A stretch of DNA of 14,951 nucleotides from an uncultured Collinsella sp. (GTDB lineage: Bacteria; Actinomycetota; Coriobacteriia; Coriobacteriales; Coriobacteriaceae), in assembly GCA_900756765.1 (NCBI GenBank), contig CAAELE010000035.1, forward strand, positions 1-14,951, read 5' to 3'. The notes below the pieces were generated by a model. It had not been told where the DNA came from, did no database searches, and saw only the letters and a program-made list of their open reading frames with translations. Position numbers and translations under genes: made by a program. Shown here piece after piece: positions 7,618 through 14,932 of the stretch (within the stretch, counting starts at the first letter, position 1; every line of letters starts with the position of its first letter).

Positions 7618-8346
7618 ATGATCTATTACGTCGAGGACGATGACAACATCAGGGATTTGACGGTCTACGCACTGCGCAAGCAGGGAATCGAGGCCGAGGG
7701 CTTTTCGTGCGATGGCGAGTTTAAGGCCGCCGTGGCGCGACGGGTGCCCGATGCTGTGCTGCTCGACATCATGCTGCCCGATACCGACGGCTTGGCGATT
7801 ATGCGTCGCCTGCGTGCCGATCGCCTGACGGCGACGGTGCCCATTATGATGCTCACCGCCAAGGACACCGAGCTCGACAAGGTCATGGCGCTCGATGGCG
7901 GTGCCGACGATTACCTGACCAAGCCGTTCTCGCTTATGGAACTCGCTAGCCGTTGCCGTGCGCTGCTGCGCCGCGGCGGCATGGTCAAGCAGGCGAGCGA
8001 TGTGCTCAGCGTGGGCGATATCGTACTTTCGCCCAGCCACCGCGAAGTGACTGTTGCCGGTGAATCGCTCAAGCTCACGCTGCGCGAATTCGACCTGCTC
8101 GAGTACCTCATGCGCAAACCTGGCGTGGTCTTTACCCGCGAGTCGCTGCTGCAGAGCGTATGGGGCTGGGACTTCGACGGCGGTTCGCGCACCGTCGACG
8201 TGCATGTGCAGACGCTTCGCCAAAAGCTCGGCGAGCGTGCGAGCGCCATAGAGACCGTGCGCGGCGTGGGCTATCGTCTGGCCGAGCCTACGGCCGATGA
8301 CGATGCCGAAGGAGCCGACAGCGCGGCTAGCGCATCGGAGGAGTAG
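7618..8346 (+). CDS. phoB: PhoB-like OmpR-family response regulator
   Basis: A 242-residue regulator from ATG 7618, chosen over the in-frame ATG 7594 because GAGGGG (7606-7611) lies six bases before it. The receiver domain has D7-D8-D9, phosphoacceptor D50 in VLLDIMLPD, T80 in MMLTAKD and K102 in LTKPF. The winged-helix domain carries SRTVDVHVQTLRQKLGE and ends VRGVGYRLAEP. About 20 acidic, alanine-rich residues follow, a tail not seen in most PhoB proteins. It starts 64 bases after pstB and its stop is three bases from the start of the kinase gene, so pstB-phoB-phoR is probably one transcript. The phosphate role is inferred from pstB; paralogues such as WalR or RegX are not excluded by sequence alone. 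Confidence 0.85.
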   Translation: MIYYVEDDDNIRDLTVYALRKQGIEAEGFSCDGEFKAAVARRVPDAVLLDIMLPDTDGLAIMRRLRADRLTATVPIMMLTAKDTELDKVMALDGGADDYLTKPFSLMELASRCRALLRRGGMVKQASDVLSVGDIVLSPSHREVTVAGESLKLTLREFDLLEYLMRKPGVVFTRESLLQSVWGWDFDGGSRTVDVHVQTLRQKLGERASAIETVRGVGYRLAEPTADDDAEGADSAASASEE

Positions 8347-8349
8347 CTC

Positions 8350-9774
8350 GTGGTCTTAGCCCCCCAGGGAAAACGTACCCTGTCACATCGCGTGTTCGCG
8401 ACGATTTTTCTCTGCGCTATGGCGGTTATCGTGGCGTTTACGGTGTTGGGCGCGTTCTTTGTGCAAAATACCCTGGCAGATGCCACGAGCGCCAACCTTT
8501 CGCAGGAAACCGAGCTTATTGCCGCTGCCCTCAATGAGCAGCAGGAGCCCATTGCCTTTCTGCGCAGTCTCGATCGCGAGGACTTGCGCATCACGCTGAT
8601 CAACAAGGACGGGTCGGTTGCCTACGACAACGAGGCGTTGCCTTCTATGCTGCCCAATCACGGCGATCGTCCCGAGGTCGCCAAGGCTTTCGAGAACGGC
8701 TCGGGTTCTGCGGAGCGCGCAAGCTCCACGCTCGACGAGATTATGCTGTACCGAGCCGTCCGACTTAATAACGGCCAGGTTGTTCGCTTGGCGCAGGCCC
8801 AGCCTGGCGTTGCGGCGATTCTGATGTCTCTCGTGGCGCCGATGCTGCTCATTGCGGCGGCAGGTGCGGTGCTCTCGTTTTTCTTGGCGCGTCGTGAGTC
8901 CCGCGCCATCATTGAGCCGTTGCAGGAGGTCGATCTGGACCATCCTCGCCGCAGCTACGAGCATGCTTATGCCGAGATGGTTCCCATGCTCGAGCGCATT
9001 GAGTCGCAACGCCAGGAGCTCAAGCGCCAGATGGCGGTGCTGTCGGACAACGACCGCATGCGCCGCGAGTTCACGGCCAATATCACCCATGAGCTCAAGA
9101 CCCCGCTTACGGCAATCTCGGGCTATGCCGAGCTCATTGCGAACGGCATGGTCGAGGGTGAGGACGATTTGCGCACCTTTGGCGGCCGCATCTACCGTGA
9201 GGCGGGCCGTTTGGCGGCGCTCGTCAACGATATCCTCACGCTTTCGAACTTGGATGAGGCCGAGCGTGCGAGCGATGGCGAGGCGGTGCCTATTGGCTCC
9301 ACGGAGCCCATTGAGCTTTCGCGTGCTATCTACGCGGTCGAGCAGCGTCTTGAGCAGGTCGCCCGCCAGGCAAATGTGGCGATAGGACATGAGACCAAGC
9401 CTGTGGTCGTCGAAGGCGTATCGCGCCTGATCGATGAGCTCATCTACAATCTGGCGAGCAACGCCATTCGCTACAACCGGCCCGGCGGTACGGTGACGTT
9501 GCGGTGTGGAACCAACGACGACGGGCGCCCGTATCTGTCGGTTGCCGATACGGGTATTGGCATTGCGCCCGAGGAGCAGGGTAAGGTGTTCGAGCGTTTC
9601 TATCGCGTTGACAAGAGTCGTTCTAAAGCGCGCGGTGGAACGGGTCTGGGTCTGGCCATCGTCAAGCATGCCGCCCTGTATCATCACGCCTCGCTCGATC
9701 TGTCAAGCGAGTTGGGGGTGGGGACCACCATCACGGTGACGTTTCCCGCGCAACAGGACGAGCAGTTCGTGTAG
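8350..9774 (+). CDS. phoR: PhoR-like membrane sensor histidine kinase
   Basis: A 474-residue kinase from GTG 8350, with GGAGGAG (8337-8343) six bases upstream inside the end of phoB, indicating translational coupling. One membrane helix at about 17-38, an extracytoplasmic region of about 110 residues (about 39-155), a second helix at about 158-180, then a linker and coiled-coil. Phospho-acceptor H247 lies in FTANITHELKTPLTAISGYAE, the PhoR/WalK style H box. The ATPase domain has N367-x-x-x-N371, DTGIGI, the F box VFERFYRVDKSRS and the glycine box GGTGLGLAIVKH (429-440). It should act on the adjacent PhoB. The input domain has PAS/PhoR-type features (LINKDGSVAYDNEA) but is short. Confidence 0.88.
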   Translation: MVLAPQGKRTLSHRVFATIFLCAMAVIVAFTVLGAFFVQNTLADATSANLSQETELIAAALNEQQEPIAFLRSLDREDLRITLINKDGSVAYDNEALPSMLPNHGDRPEVAKAFENGSGSAERASSTLDEIMLYRAVRLNNGQVVRLAQAQPGVAAILMSLVAPMLLIAAAGAVLSFFLARRESRAIIEPLQEVDLDHPRRSYEHAYAEMVPMLERIESQRQELKRQMAVLSDNDRMRREFTANITHELKTPLTAISGYAELIANGMVEGEDDLRTFGGRIYREAGRLAALVNDILTLSNLDEAERASDGEAVPIGSTEPIELSRAIYAVEQRLEQVARQANVAIGHETKPVVVEGVSRLIDELIYNLASNAIRYNRPGGTVTLRCGTNDDGRPYLSVADTGIGIAPEEQGKVFERFYRVDKSRSKARGGTGLGLAIVKHAALYHHASLDLSSELGVGTTITVTFPAQQDEQFV

Positions 9775-9798
9775 CGGTACTGCAAATATGTGAATTTC

Positions 9799-9834
9799 AC
9801 GCCGCATCGGGGCTGCCGGTGCGGCGTTAATGTT
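9799..9834 (+). terminator. Hairpin terminator after phoR
   Basis: ACGCCGCATCGG (9799-9810) pairs with CCGGTGCGGCGT (9816-9827) through twelve pairs, one of them G-U, with a five-base loop. TTAATGTT follows, so the T-run is weak but the stem is very stable. It ends the phoBR unit 24 bases after the stop and precedes the next operon's promoter. Confidence 0.65.
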
Positions 9835-9842
9835 GCGCAACA
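9831..9842 (+). promoter_or_regulatory. Perfect 12-base palindrome, possible operator
   Basis: TGTTGCGCAACA is its own reverse complement. It sits just after the phoR hairpin and about 56 bases before the -10 box of the Wzz/CpsD/CpsB operon. A dimeric regulator site is possible; no specific factor is recognised. Confidence 0.3.
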
Positions 9843-9873
9843 ATGGTGTCAGCGCTGTATCTTATGTATAGAG

Positions 9874-9903
9874 TTCGGACATGGCAAAAAGATGCGATAT
9901 TAT
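9874..9903 (+). promoter_or_regulatory. Promoter of the Wzz-CpsD-CpsB operon
   Basis: TTCGGA (9874-9879), an 18-base spacer and TATTAT (9898-9903) form a plausible sigma-70-type promoter. The predicted leader is about 40 bases to ATG 9951, with GAAAGG at 9937-9942. Confidence 0.5.
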
Positions 9904-9950
9904 ACGAGCAGTTTTGTCGATATGAACTAGGGAAATGAAAGGCAAGCTGC

Positions 9951-10607
9951 ATGACCCTTCTCGAACTGTTCCAGCTGCTTAAAAAGCACCTTAAGCTGGT
10001 CATCGCCCTCCCGGTGGTCTGCGCGATCGCCATGGGCGTCGTCTCCTTCACTATGATGGACAACACCTACACCGCCACGACGAGCATGTACATTCTCGCC
10101 AAGACCGATGGCAGCCAGACGAGCTACTACAACGACCTGTCGGCGAGCCAGATGCTCTCCAACGATATCGCGACGCTGCTCGATAGCGACAGCGTCAAGA
10201 GCGGTGCTGCTAAGGAGCTGGGTCTTTCCAACTTGGATGATTACAAGGTGAGCGTTACGAGCGAGACCACGACTCGTGTCATTTCGCTGTCCGTGACCGG
10301 TGACAGCCCCGACGGTGCCGCCGCTGTCGCCAACGCCATTGCCAACTCGGTGTCTACCGTGGCTCAGGACGTTGACGCCGCCCAGGCCGTCAACGTGATC
10401 GATAAGGCAAAGATCCCCAACCAGCCCAGCGGCCCCAACCGCAAGCTCTACATCGCGGTCGCCGCTCTGGCCGGCCTGTTCGTCGCCGTTGCAATTGTCG
10501 TGCTGCTCGACATGCTCAATACCCGCGTCCGCTCCGTTGACGATGCCGTCGAACTGCTCGGTGTGCCCGTTATCGGTCGTTTCCCCGTTTTGAAGGGCGG
10601 TAAGTAA
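9951..10607 (+). CDS. Wzz/CpsC-family polysaccharide chain-length and kinase-activator protein
   Basis: A 218-residue membrane protein with Wzz topology. A first membrane helix (about 17-37) is followed by an extracytoplasmic region of about 125 residues. Then come a proline-rich segment (IPNQPSGPNRK) right before the second helix (about 166-188) and a cytoplasmic tail with LDMLNTRVRSVDDAVELLGVP, the part that in CpsC/CapA proteins contacts and activates the partner BY-kinase. The next gene, three bases downstream, encodes that kinase, as in Gram-positive capsule loci where the two functions are separate proteins. Role: control of length or export of a surface polysaccharide. The proposed ATG follows GAAAGG. 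Confidence 0.9.
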   Translation: MTLLELFQLLKKHLKLVIALPVVCAIAMGVVSFTMMDNTYTATTSMYILAKTDGSQTSYYNDLSASQMLSNDIATLLDSDSVKSGAAKELGLSNLDDYKVSVTSETTTRVISLSVTGDSPDGAAAVANAIANSVSTVAQDVDAAQAVNVIDKAKIPNQPSGPNRKLYIAVAALAGLFVAVAIVVLLDMLNTRVRSVDDAVELLGVPVIGRFPVLKGGK

Positions 10608-10610
10608 TTC

Positions 10611-11366
10611 ATGGCCCGTAAAAAGAAAACCAGCGATACCCTCGCCTTTAGCAACGCAGCCAAGACGCTGCTGGCAAACATTCGCTTTGCGAGTGTCGAT
10701 ACGCCGATCAAGTCCATTACCTTGACGTCCTCCATCCCTAACGAGGGCAAGTCCACCATTGCGGTCAACCTGGCTCAGGCCATTGCGACCAGCGGCAAGA
10801 GCGTCCTTCTCGTCGAGTGCGACATGCGTCACCGTACGCTTGCCAACCTGCTGGGCCTCCGTCATTCCGGTGGCCTGTACGCCGTCCTTTCCGACCAGAT
10901 GTCGATTGACGAGGCTGTCGTCGAAACCGGCCAGCCCAACTTCTTCTTCCTCGATGCCGAGCCGCGCATTCCCAACCCGGCTGACATTATCGCCTCGCGC
11001 CGCTTTGCCAAGCTGGTTGCCGCGCTGGAGGAGAAGTACCAGTACGTTATTTTCGATACGCCGCCCGTGGGCACCTTTGTCGATGCCGCCGAGGTCGCCG
11101 CGATTACCGACGGCACCATCTACGTTATCCGTGAGGACTTCGCCAAGCGCAACGAGATCCTTGCCGCCTTCGACCAGCTCAACAAGGCCGAGGTTAACGT
11201 AATTGGCACGGTCATGAACTGCTGTGAGACCTCGAGCCATGACTACTATTACTCTTACTATGGCGAGGACAAGGGCCAGAACAACGCTGTTGCCGGAGTT
11301 AACCCTGCTGTTGGCGGTGCCGCTGCAACGGGGACCCCTGCGAAGGCGAAGCGTTTTAAGAAATAG
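10611..11366 (+). CDS. CpsD/CapB-like bacterial tyrosine kinase (BY-kinase)
   Basis: A 251-residue cytoplasmic P-loop kinase. Walker A is SSIPNEGKST (40-49), Walker A' LLVECDMR has E69-x-D71 where D-x-D is usual, and Walker B is VIFDTPP with D149. Most relatives end in a tyrosine cluster used for autophosphorylation; here it is HDYYYSYYGED (five tyrosines, 212-217), followed by about 34 more residues rich in Gly/Ala and ending in basic AKAKRFKK. The E-x2-R-x2-R motif that builds the kinase ring is degenerate: N15, K18 and L21 occupy the three positions. It lies three bases after its Wzz-like activator and 24 bases before its likely phosphatase, so they form one operon. The kinase call is firm; the polysaccharide controlled is unknown. 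Confidence 0.9.
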   Translation: MARKKKTSDTLAFSNAAKTLLANIRFASVDTPIKSITLTSSIPNEGKSTIAVNLAQAIATSGKSVLLVECDMRHRTLANLLGLRHSGGLYAVLSDQMSIDEAVVETGQPNFFFLDAEPRIPNPADIIASRRFAKLVAALEEKYQYVIFDTPPVGTFVDAAEVAAITDGTIYVIREDFAKRNEILAAFDQLNKAEVNVIGTVMNCCETSSHDYYYSYYGEDKGQNNAVAGVNPAVGGAAATGTPAKAKRFKK

Positions 11367-11390
11367 CAACGACGCAGATAAGAGGGCGAT

Positions 11391-12038
11391 ATGAGAGATA
11401 TCCACTGCCATATCCTGCCCGGTGTTGACGACGGCGCGGCGAACCTCGAGCAAAGCTTGGCGATGCTCGAGGCGGCCCGCGCCGTCGGCGTTACGCACAT
11501 GGTGTGTACGCCACACTGCCGGGACCCGTATTTTGACTTCGAAAAAATGTGGGAGGCCTATCGACTGCTTAGCGCGCATGCGGGCGATATGCATTTGCAG
11601 ATGGGCTTTGAGGTCAATCATGCCAAGCTCATGGATTTGGGCATCGAATGGGCCGATCGCCTGCATTTCGATGGCTCAAACGAGTTTTTGCTTGAGCTCT
11701 CGACACGTGCTGATTCGTATGACTTTGAGGAATACGAGAACACGATCTACGACTTGCAGTGTCGCGGTTACCAGGTGATTATTGCCCATCCCGAGCGCTA
11801 TCGTGCGATTCAAAAGGATGTGAGCGTGGCTGAACACCTGGTCGACCTGGGCTGCAAACTGCAAGCTTCGGCGGACTTTATCGCAGGTGGACGATTCGGT
11901 CACGAAAAGAAGCCGGCGCAGCGCCTGTTTAAGCAGGGCCTGTACAGCTATATCGCGAGCGATGCCCACAACGTGGGCCACTACGATTGTCTGGCAAAAG
12001 CACGCGCGAAGTTTAGCGTGGGAGCTCATTTCCGCTAA
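11391..12038 (+). CDS. CpsB/YwqE-like PHP-domain tyrosine-protein phosphatase
   Basis: A 215-residue manganese-dependent phosphatase of the PHP fold that removes phosphate from the tyrosine cluster of CpsD-type kinases. Metal ligands are all visible: H5-C-H7 and the VDDGA turn (D13, D14), H42 in CTPHCRDPYF, E74 in GFEVN, H133 in IIAHPERY, and D191/H193 in ASDAHN. Length is a little below the usual 240-255, the shortness being spread through the middle. ATG 11391 follows AGAGGGCG. It is the third gene of the kinase operon. No terminator is visible after it, so the GNAT gene may be read through. Confidence 0.9.
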   Translation: MRDIHCHILPGVDDGAANLEQSLAMLEAARAVGVTHMVCTPHCRDPYFDFEKMWEAYRLLSAHAGDMHLQMGFEVNHAKLMDLGIEWADRLHFDGSNEFLLELSTRADSYDFEEYENTIYDLQCRGYQVIIAHPERYRAIQKDVSVAEHLVDLGCKLQASADFIAGGRFGHEKKPAQRLFKQGLYSYIASDAHNVGHYDCLAKARAKFSVGAHFR

Positions 12039-12077
12039 AATTTTCCCCCAACGTTCGCATCGAATGAAGGGGCTGCT

Positions 12078-12578
12078 GTGGATATCCAACTTAAGACGGG
12101 TTGCTTTGAGGACGCGGCGCTGGTGCGCCGCGCCGTTTTTATGGACGAACAGGGCTACGAGAGCGAGTTCGACGCTATCGATGAGGCACCGACTTGCATC
12201 CATGTGACGCTGTACGTGGATGGCGAGCTCACCGGTTGCTCGCGCGTGTTTCCCGAGGAACTGGAGCGCGCGGCAGATTCAGAGGCTCCGGTTTCGCCGG
12301 CGTGCGATATGGACGAAGGCGTCGCAGCGGGGAAGACCTATATTATGGGCCGCGTTGCCGTGCTGTCCGCCATGCGCCGTCGCGGTCTGGCAAGCAAGAT
12401 TGTCGAAGCCAGCGAAGCTGCTGCGCGCGATGCCGGCGCCAAACTCATAAAGTTGCATGCACAGGAGTACGTGCTGCCGCTCTATGCCAAGGCCGGCTAC
12501 ACGCAGATCGCGCCGGTGGACTACGAAGACGAAGGCCAGCCTCATGCCTGGATGGCCAAGCGCATGGGCGACAGATAG
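12078..12578 (+). CDS. GNAT-family N-acetyltransferase (YjcF/ElaA-like)
   Basis: A 166-residue single-domain acetyltransferase starting at GTG 12078 with GAAGGGG five bases upstream. The N-terminal VRRAVFMDEQGYESEFDAID resembles the YjcF/ElaA group. Acetyl-CoA motif A is GRVAVLSAMRRRGLASKIVE, with R-R-G-x-A in the pyrophosphate-binding loop. Motif B is LIKLHAQEYVLPLYAKAGY. The substrate is unknown and cannot be read from the sequence. It lies 39 bases after the PHP phosphatase on the same strand, with no clear promoter or terminator between, so co-transcription is possible but a functional tie to the kinase system is not shown. Confidence 0.88.
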   Translation: MDIQLKTGCFEDAALVRRAVFMDEQGYESEFDAIDEAPTCIHVTLYVDGELTGCSRVFPEELERAADSEAPVSPACDMDEGVAAGKTYIMGRVAVLSAMRRRGLASKIVEASEAAARDAGAKLIKLHAQEYVLPLYAKAGYTQIAPVDYEDEGQPHAWMAKRMGDR

Positions 12579-12642
12579 GGACATTCCTTTTCTGCCGGCA
12601 GTTGGGGACACTCCTCGGCAATCGACGCATGGGTGTTCCAAC
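12578..12642 (+). repeat. REP-like repeat cluster between the GNAT gene and htpG
   Basis: GGGACATTCCT (12578-12588) recurs as GGGACACTCCT (12605-12615), ten of eleven bases, 27 bases apart. An inverted, imperfect copy GGGTGTTCC is at 12631-12639. GTTGGGGACAC (12601-12611) can fold onto GTGTTCCAAC (12633-12642) through ten pairs with one bulge. TGCCGGCA (12593-12600) is a perfect palindrome. The cluster has no coding potential. It looks like a piece of a dispersed extragenic repeat, and its hairpin could end or stabilise the GNAT transcript. Confidence 0.45.
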
Positions 12643-12678
12643 ATACAGTTTTTCGATTCCGTATGTATATATGCGCGC

Positions 12679-12694
12679 TAATAGGTTATAAAAT
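12679..12694 (+). promoter_or_regulatory. Probable -10 region of htpG
   Basis: The AT-rich island around 12643-12700 contains TAATAG (12679-12684), TATAAA (12687-12692) and TAAAAT (12689-12694), the only -10-like boxes before htpG. No consensus -35 is properly spaced. TTCCGT (12657-12662) sits 16 bases before TAATAG. No CIRCE or other heat-shock operator was recognised. Confidence 0.35.
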
Positions 12695-12723
12695 CTAAGT
12701 CTGAACATAGCAGGTCTGCGATG

Positions 12724-12747
12724 CGGCTCGGGCAACCGGGCCGTTTT
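12724..12747 (+). promoter_or_regulatory. GNRA-capped hairpin with short T-run in the htpG leader
   Basis: CGGCTCGG (12724-12731) pairs with CCGGGCCG (12736-12743) through eight pairs including one G-U, closed by GCAA, and TTTT follows. It lies 30 bases before the ATG, downstream of the likely promoter. It may be a weak terminator or attenuator, or simply a leader structure. Confidence 0.4.
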
Positions 12748-12777
12748 GCGGGCAGGGGTAGCGCGAAAGGACTGCAC

Positions 12778-14802
12778 ATGCGTCAATTTAAGACCGAGAG
12801 CAAAAAACTGCTCGACCTCATGATCAACTCCATCTACACCAATAAGGAAATCTTCCTGCGCGAGCTTATCTCCAACGCGAGCGATGCTGTCGACAAGCTC
12901 AACTTTAAGAGCCTTCAGGATCCGAGCGTCAAGCTCGACCAGGGCGACCTGGCCATTCGTGTCTCCTTTGATAAGGACGCCCGCACCATCACGATTTCGG
13001 ATAACGGAATCGGCATGACCGCCGAGGAGCTCGAGCGCAACTTGGGCACCATCGCCCATTCCGGCTCCGAGGAGTTTAAGACCGAGAACGCCGAACAGCA
13101 GGGCTCCGATGTCGACATCATCGGTCAGTTTGGCGTGGGTTTCTACTCCGCCTTTATGGTCGCCAGCCACGTGAAGGTCGTCAGCCGCGCTTATGGCGAG
13201 GATACCGCCCACGTTTGGGAGTCCGACGGTCTTGAGGGCTACACCATCGAGGATGGCGAGCGCGCTGAGCACGGTACCGATGTCATCCTGACGCTGCGCG
13301 AGAACGAGAAGCTCGACGCTGACGGCGAGGCCGAGACCTACGATCGCTTCCTGACCGAGTGGGGCCTCAAGAGCCTGATTCAGCAGTACAGCAACTATGT
13401 GCGCTACCCGATTCAGATGATGGTGACCAAGAGCCGCCAGAAGCCCAAGCCTGAGGACGCCGGCGACGACTACAAGCCCGAGTACGAGGACTATCAGGAG
13501 CTCGAGACCATCAACTCCATGACGCCGATCTGGAAAAAGCGCAGCTCTGACGTTGAGCAGAGGGATTACGACGAGTTCTACAAGTCTACGTTCCACGACT
13601 TTGACGATCCCGCGCGCACTATCAGCTTCCATGCCGAGGGCACGCTTGAGTACGATGCACTGCTGTTTGTGCCGGGTCGCGCCCCGTTCGATCTGTACAG
13701 CAAGGACTACGAGAAGGGCCTGGCGCTCTATAGCTCCAACGTGCTGATTATGGAGAAGTGCGACGACCTGCTGCCCGACTACTACAACTTTGTGCGCGGT
13801 GTCGTGGACTCTGCCGACGTGACGCTCAATATTTCGCGTGAGACGCTGCAGCAGAATCGTCAGCTCAAGGCCATTGCCAAGCGTGTCGAGAAGAAGATCA
13901 CCGCCGATCTCGAGGACATGCGCGACAACGACCGCGAGGCATACGAGAAGTTCTTTGAGAACTTTGGTCGCGGTCTTAAGTACGGCATCTACTCAAGCTA
14001 CGGCATGAAGGCCGACGAGCTCGCCGACTTGCTGCTGTTCTGGTCTGCCAAGGAGCAGAAGATGATCACCCTTGCCGAGTATGCCAAGGGCATGCCCGAG
14101 GGCCAGAAGGCAATTTACTATGCCGCCGGCGATTCGCGCGAGCGCCTGACCAAGATGCCCGTCGTGAAGGGCGTGCTCGACCGCGGTTACGATGTACTGC
14201 TGCTGACGCAGGACGTGGATGAGTTCACCTTCCAGGCCATGCGTGAGTACGTGGCTGCCGATATGCCCAAGGTCTACGAGGATGACGCTGCTCGCGAGGC
14301 TGCCGAGAAGGCAGTTGCCGATGGTGCCGAGCCTGAGGTCGAGGATCGTCACCTGGAGCTTAAGAACGTCGCGACCGGCGATCTTGACTTGGCGACCGAT
14401 GACGAGAAGAAGGAGGCCGAGGACGCCACCAAGGAGAATGAGGACCTCTTTAACGCCATGAAGGAGGCGCTCGGCGACAAGGTCGAGAAGGTTGCCGTCT
14501 CCGCGCGCCTGACTGACGCTCCCGCCTGCATCACCACCGAGGGTCCGCTTTCGCTCGAGATGGAGAAGGTGCTTCAGAAGGGTCCCGAGGGCGCGCCCGA
14601 CGGTATGCCCAAGAGCCAGCGCGTGCTCGAGCTCAACGCCAAGCACCCGGTCTTCGCCAAGCTCGTCGCTGCCCAGAAGGCGGGCGATGCCGACAAGATT
14701 AAGCAGTACTCCGGTCTGCTCTACGACCAGGCCCTGCTCGTCGAGGGCATCCTCCCCGAGGACCCCGTAGCCTTCGCAGCAGCTGTTTGTAACTTGATGT
14801 AG
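12778..14802 (+). CDS. htpG: Molecular chaperone HtpG (bacterial Hsp90)
   Basis: An ATP-driven dimeric cytoplasmic chaperone of 674 residues. The GHKL ATPase domain opens with RQFKTESKKLLDLMINSIYT. It carries E29, N33 and D36 in ELISNASDA, D75 in SDNGIGMT and GQFGVGFYSAF (116-126). The middle domain contains the ISRETLQQNRQL catalytic loop. ATG 12778 is chosen because family members start here and GAAAGG (12765-12770) is seven bases upstream; the frame stays open to ATG 12721, but that would add an atypical 19-residue leader. It is longer than the roughly 620-640 residues common for HtpG. The surplus is mainly a charged Glu/Lys/Ala-rich stretch at about 500-560 at the middle/C-terminal junction. 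Codon use is strongly biased to C-ending codons, as in highly expressed genes. Confidence 0.97.
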   Translation: MRQFKTESKKLLDLMINSIYTNKEIFLRELISNASDAVDKLNFKSLQDPSVKLDQGDLAIRVSFDKDARTITISDNGIGMTAEELERNLGTIAHSGSEEFKTENAEQQGSDVDIIGQFGVGFYSAFMVASHVKVVSRAYGEDTAHVWESDGLEGYTIEDGERAEHGTDVILTLRENEKLDADGEAETYDRFLTEWGLKSLIQQYSNYVRYPIQMMVTKSRQKPKPEDAGDDYKPEYEDYQELETINSMTPIWKKRSSDVEQRDYDEFYKSTFHDFDDPARTISFHAEGTLEYDALLFVPGRAPFDLYSKDYEKGLALYSSNVLIMEKCDDLLPDYYNFVRGVVDSADVTLNISRETLQQNRQLKAIAKRVEKKITADLEDMRDNDREAYEKFFENFGRGLKYGIYSSYGMKADELADLLLFWSAKEQKMITLAEYAKGMPEGQKAIYYAAGDSRERLTKMPVVKGVLDRGYDVLLLTQDVDEFTFQAMREYVAADMPKVYEDDAAREAAEKAVADGAEPEVEDRHLELKNVATGDLDLATDDEKKEAEDATKENEDLFNAMKEALGDKVEKVAVSARLTDAPACITTEGPLSLEMEKVLQKGPEGAPDGMPKSQRVLELNAKHPVFAKLVAAQKAGDADKIKQYSGLLYDQALLVEGILPEDPVAFAAAVCNLM

Positions 14803-14814
14803 TTAGCAAGTTAC
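14789..14814 (+). repeat. Stem-loop straddling the htpG stop codon
   Basis: GTAACTTG (14789-14796) and CAAGTTAC (14807-14814) form a perfect eight-pair stem around a ten-base loop that contains the TAG stop (14800-14802). No T-run follows closely. Confidence 0.5.
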
Positions 14815-14820
14815 GCCTTT

Positions 14821-14849
14821 GGTTCCGCCGTTCTAACGAACGGCGGACC
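14821..14849 (+). repeat. Perfect ten-pair hairpin downstream of htpG
   Basis: TCCGCCGTTC (14824-14833) and GAACGGCGGA (14838-14847) pair without mismatch around TAAC. GG/CC can extend the stem past a one-base bulge. There is no T-run, so it is likely an mRNA 3'-end stabiliser or a factor site rather than the terminator. Confidence 0.55.
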
Positions 14850-14890
14850 AGCCGACGCTGCGCGGGCACCAGAGCGACAACTTGTCATTC

Positions 14891-14932
14891 AAAGAGGACG
14901 GCATGACCAGAAGGTCTATGCCGTCCTCTTTT
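14891..14932 (+). terminator. Strong intrinsic terminator of htpG
   Basis: AAGAGGACGGCAT (14892-14904) pairs perfectly with ATGCCGTCCTCTT (14918-14930). Inside it GACC and GGTC pair around AGAA, with one bulged T at 14917, giving 17 pairs. The T-run is CTTTT. This is the clear end of the htpG transcript. Confidence 0.88.

Noticed and set aside
8383..9687. A 434-codon minus-strand frame opposite phoR
   Set aside because: Antisense shadow of a complete histidine kinase gene; its Arg/His-rich composition is typical of such shadows.
9927..11666. A 579-codon open frame on the minus strand opposite the Wzz and CpsD genes
   Set aside because: The plus-strand genes have complete family motifs. The antisense frame is open because of GC-rich codon bias, and its translation shows no recognisable domain or good start site.
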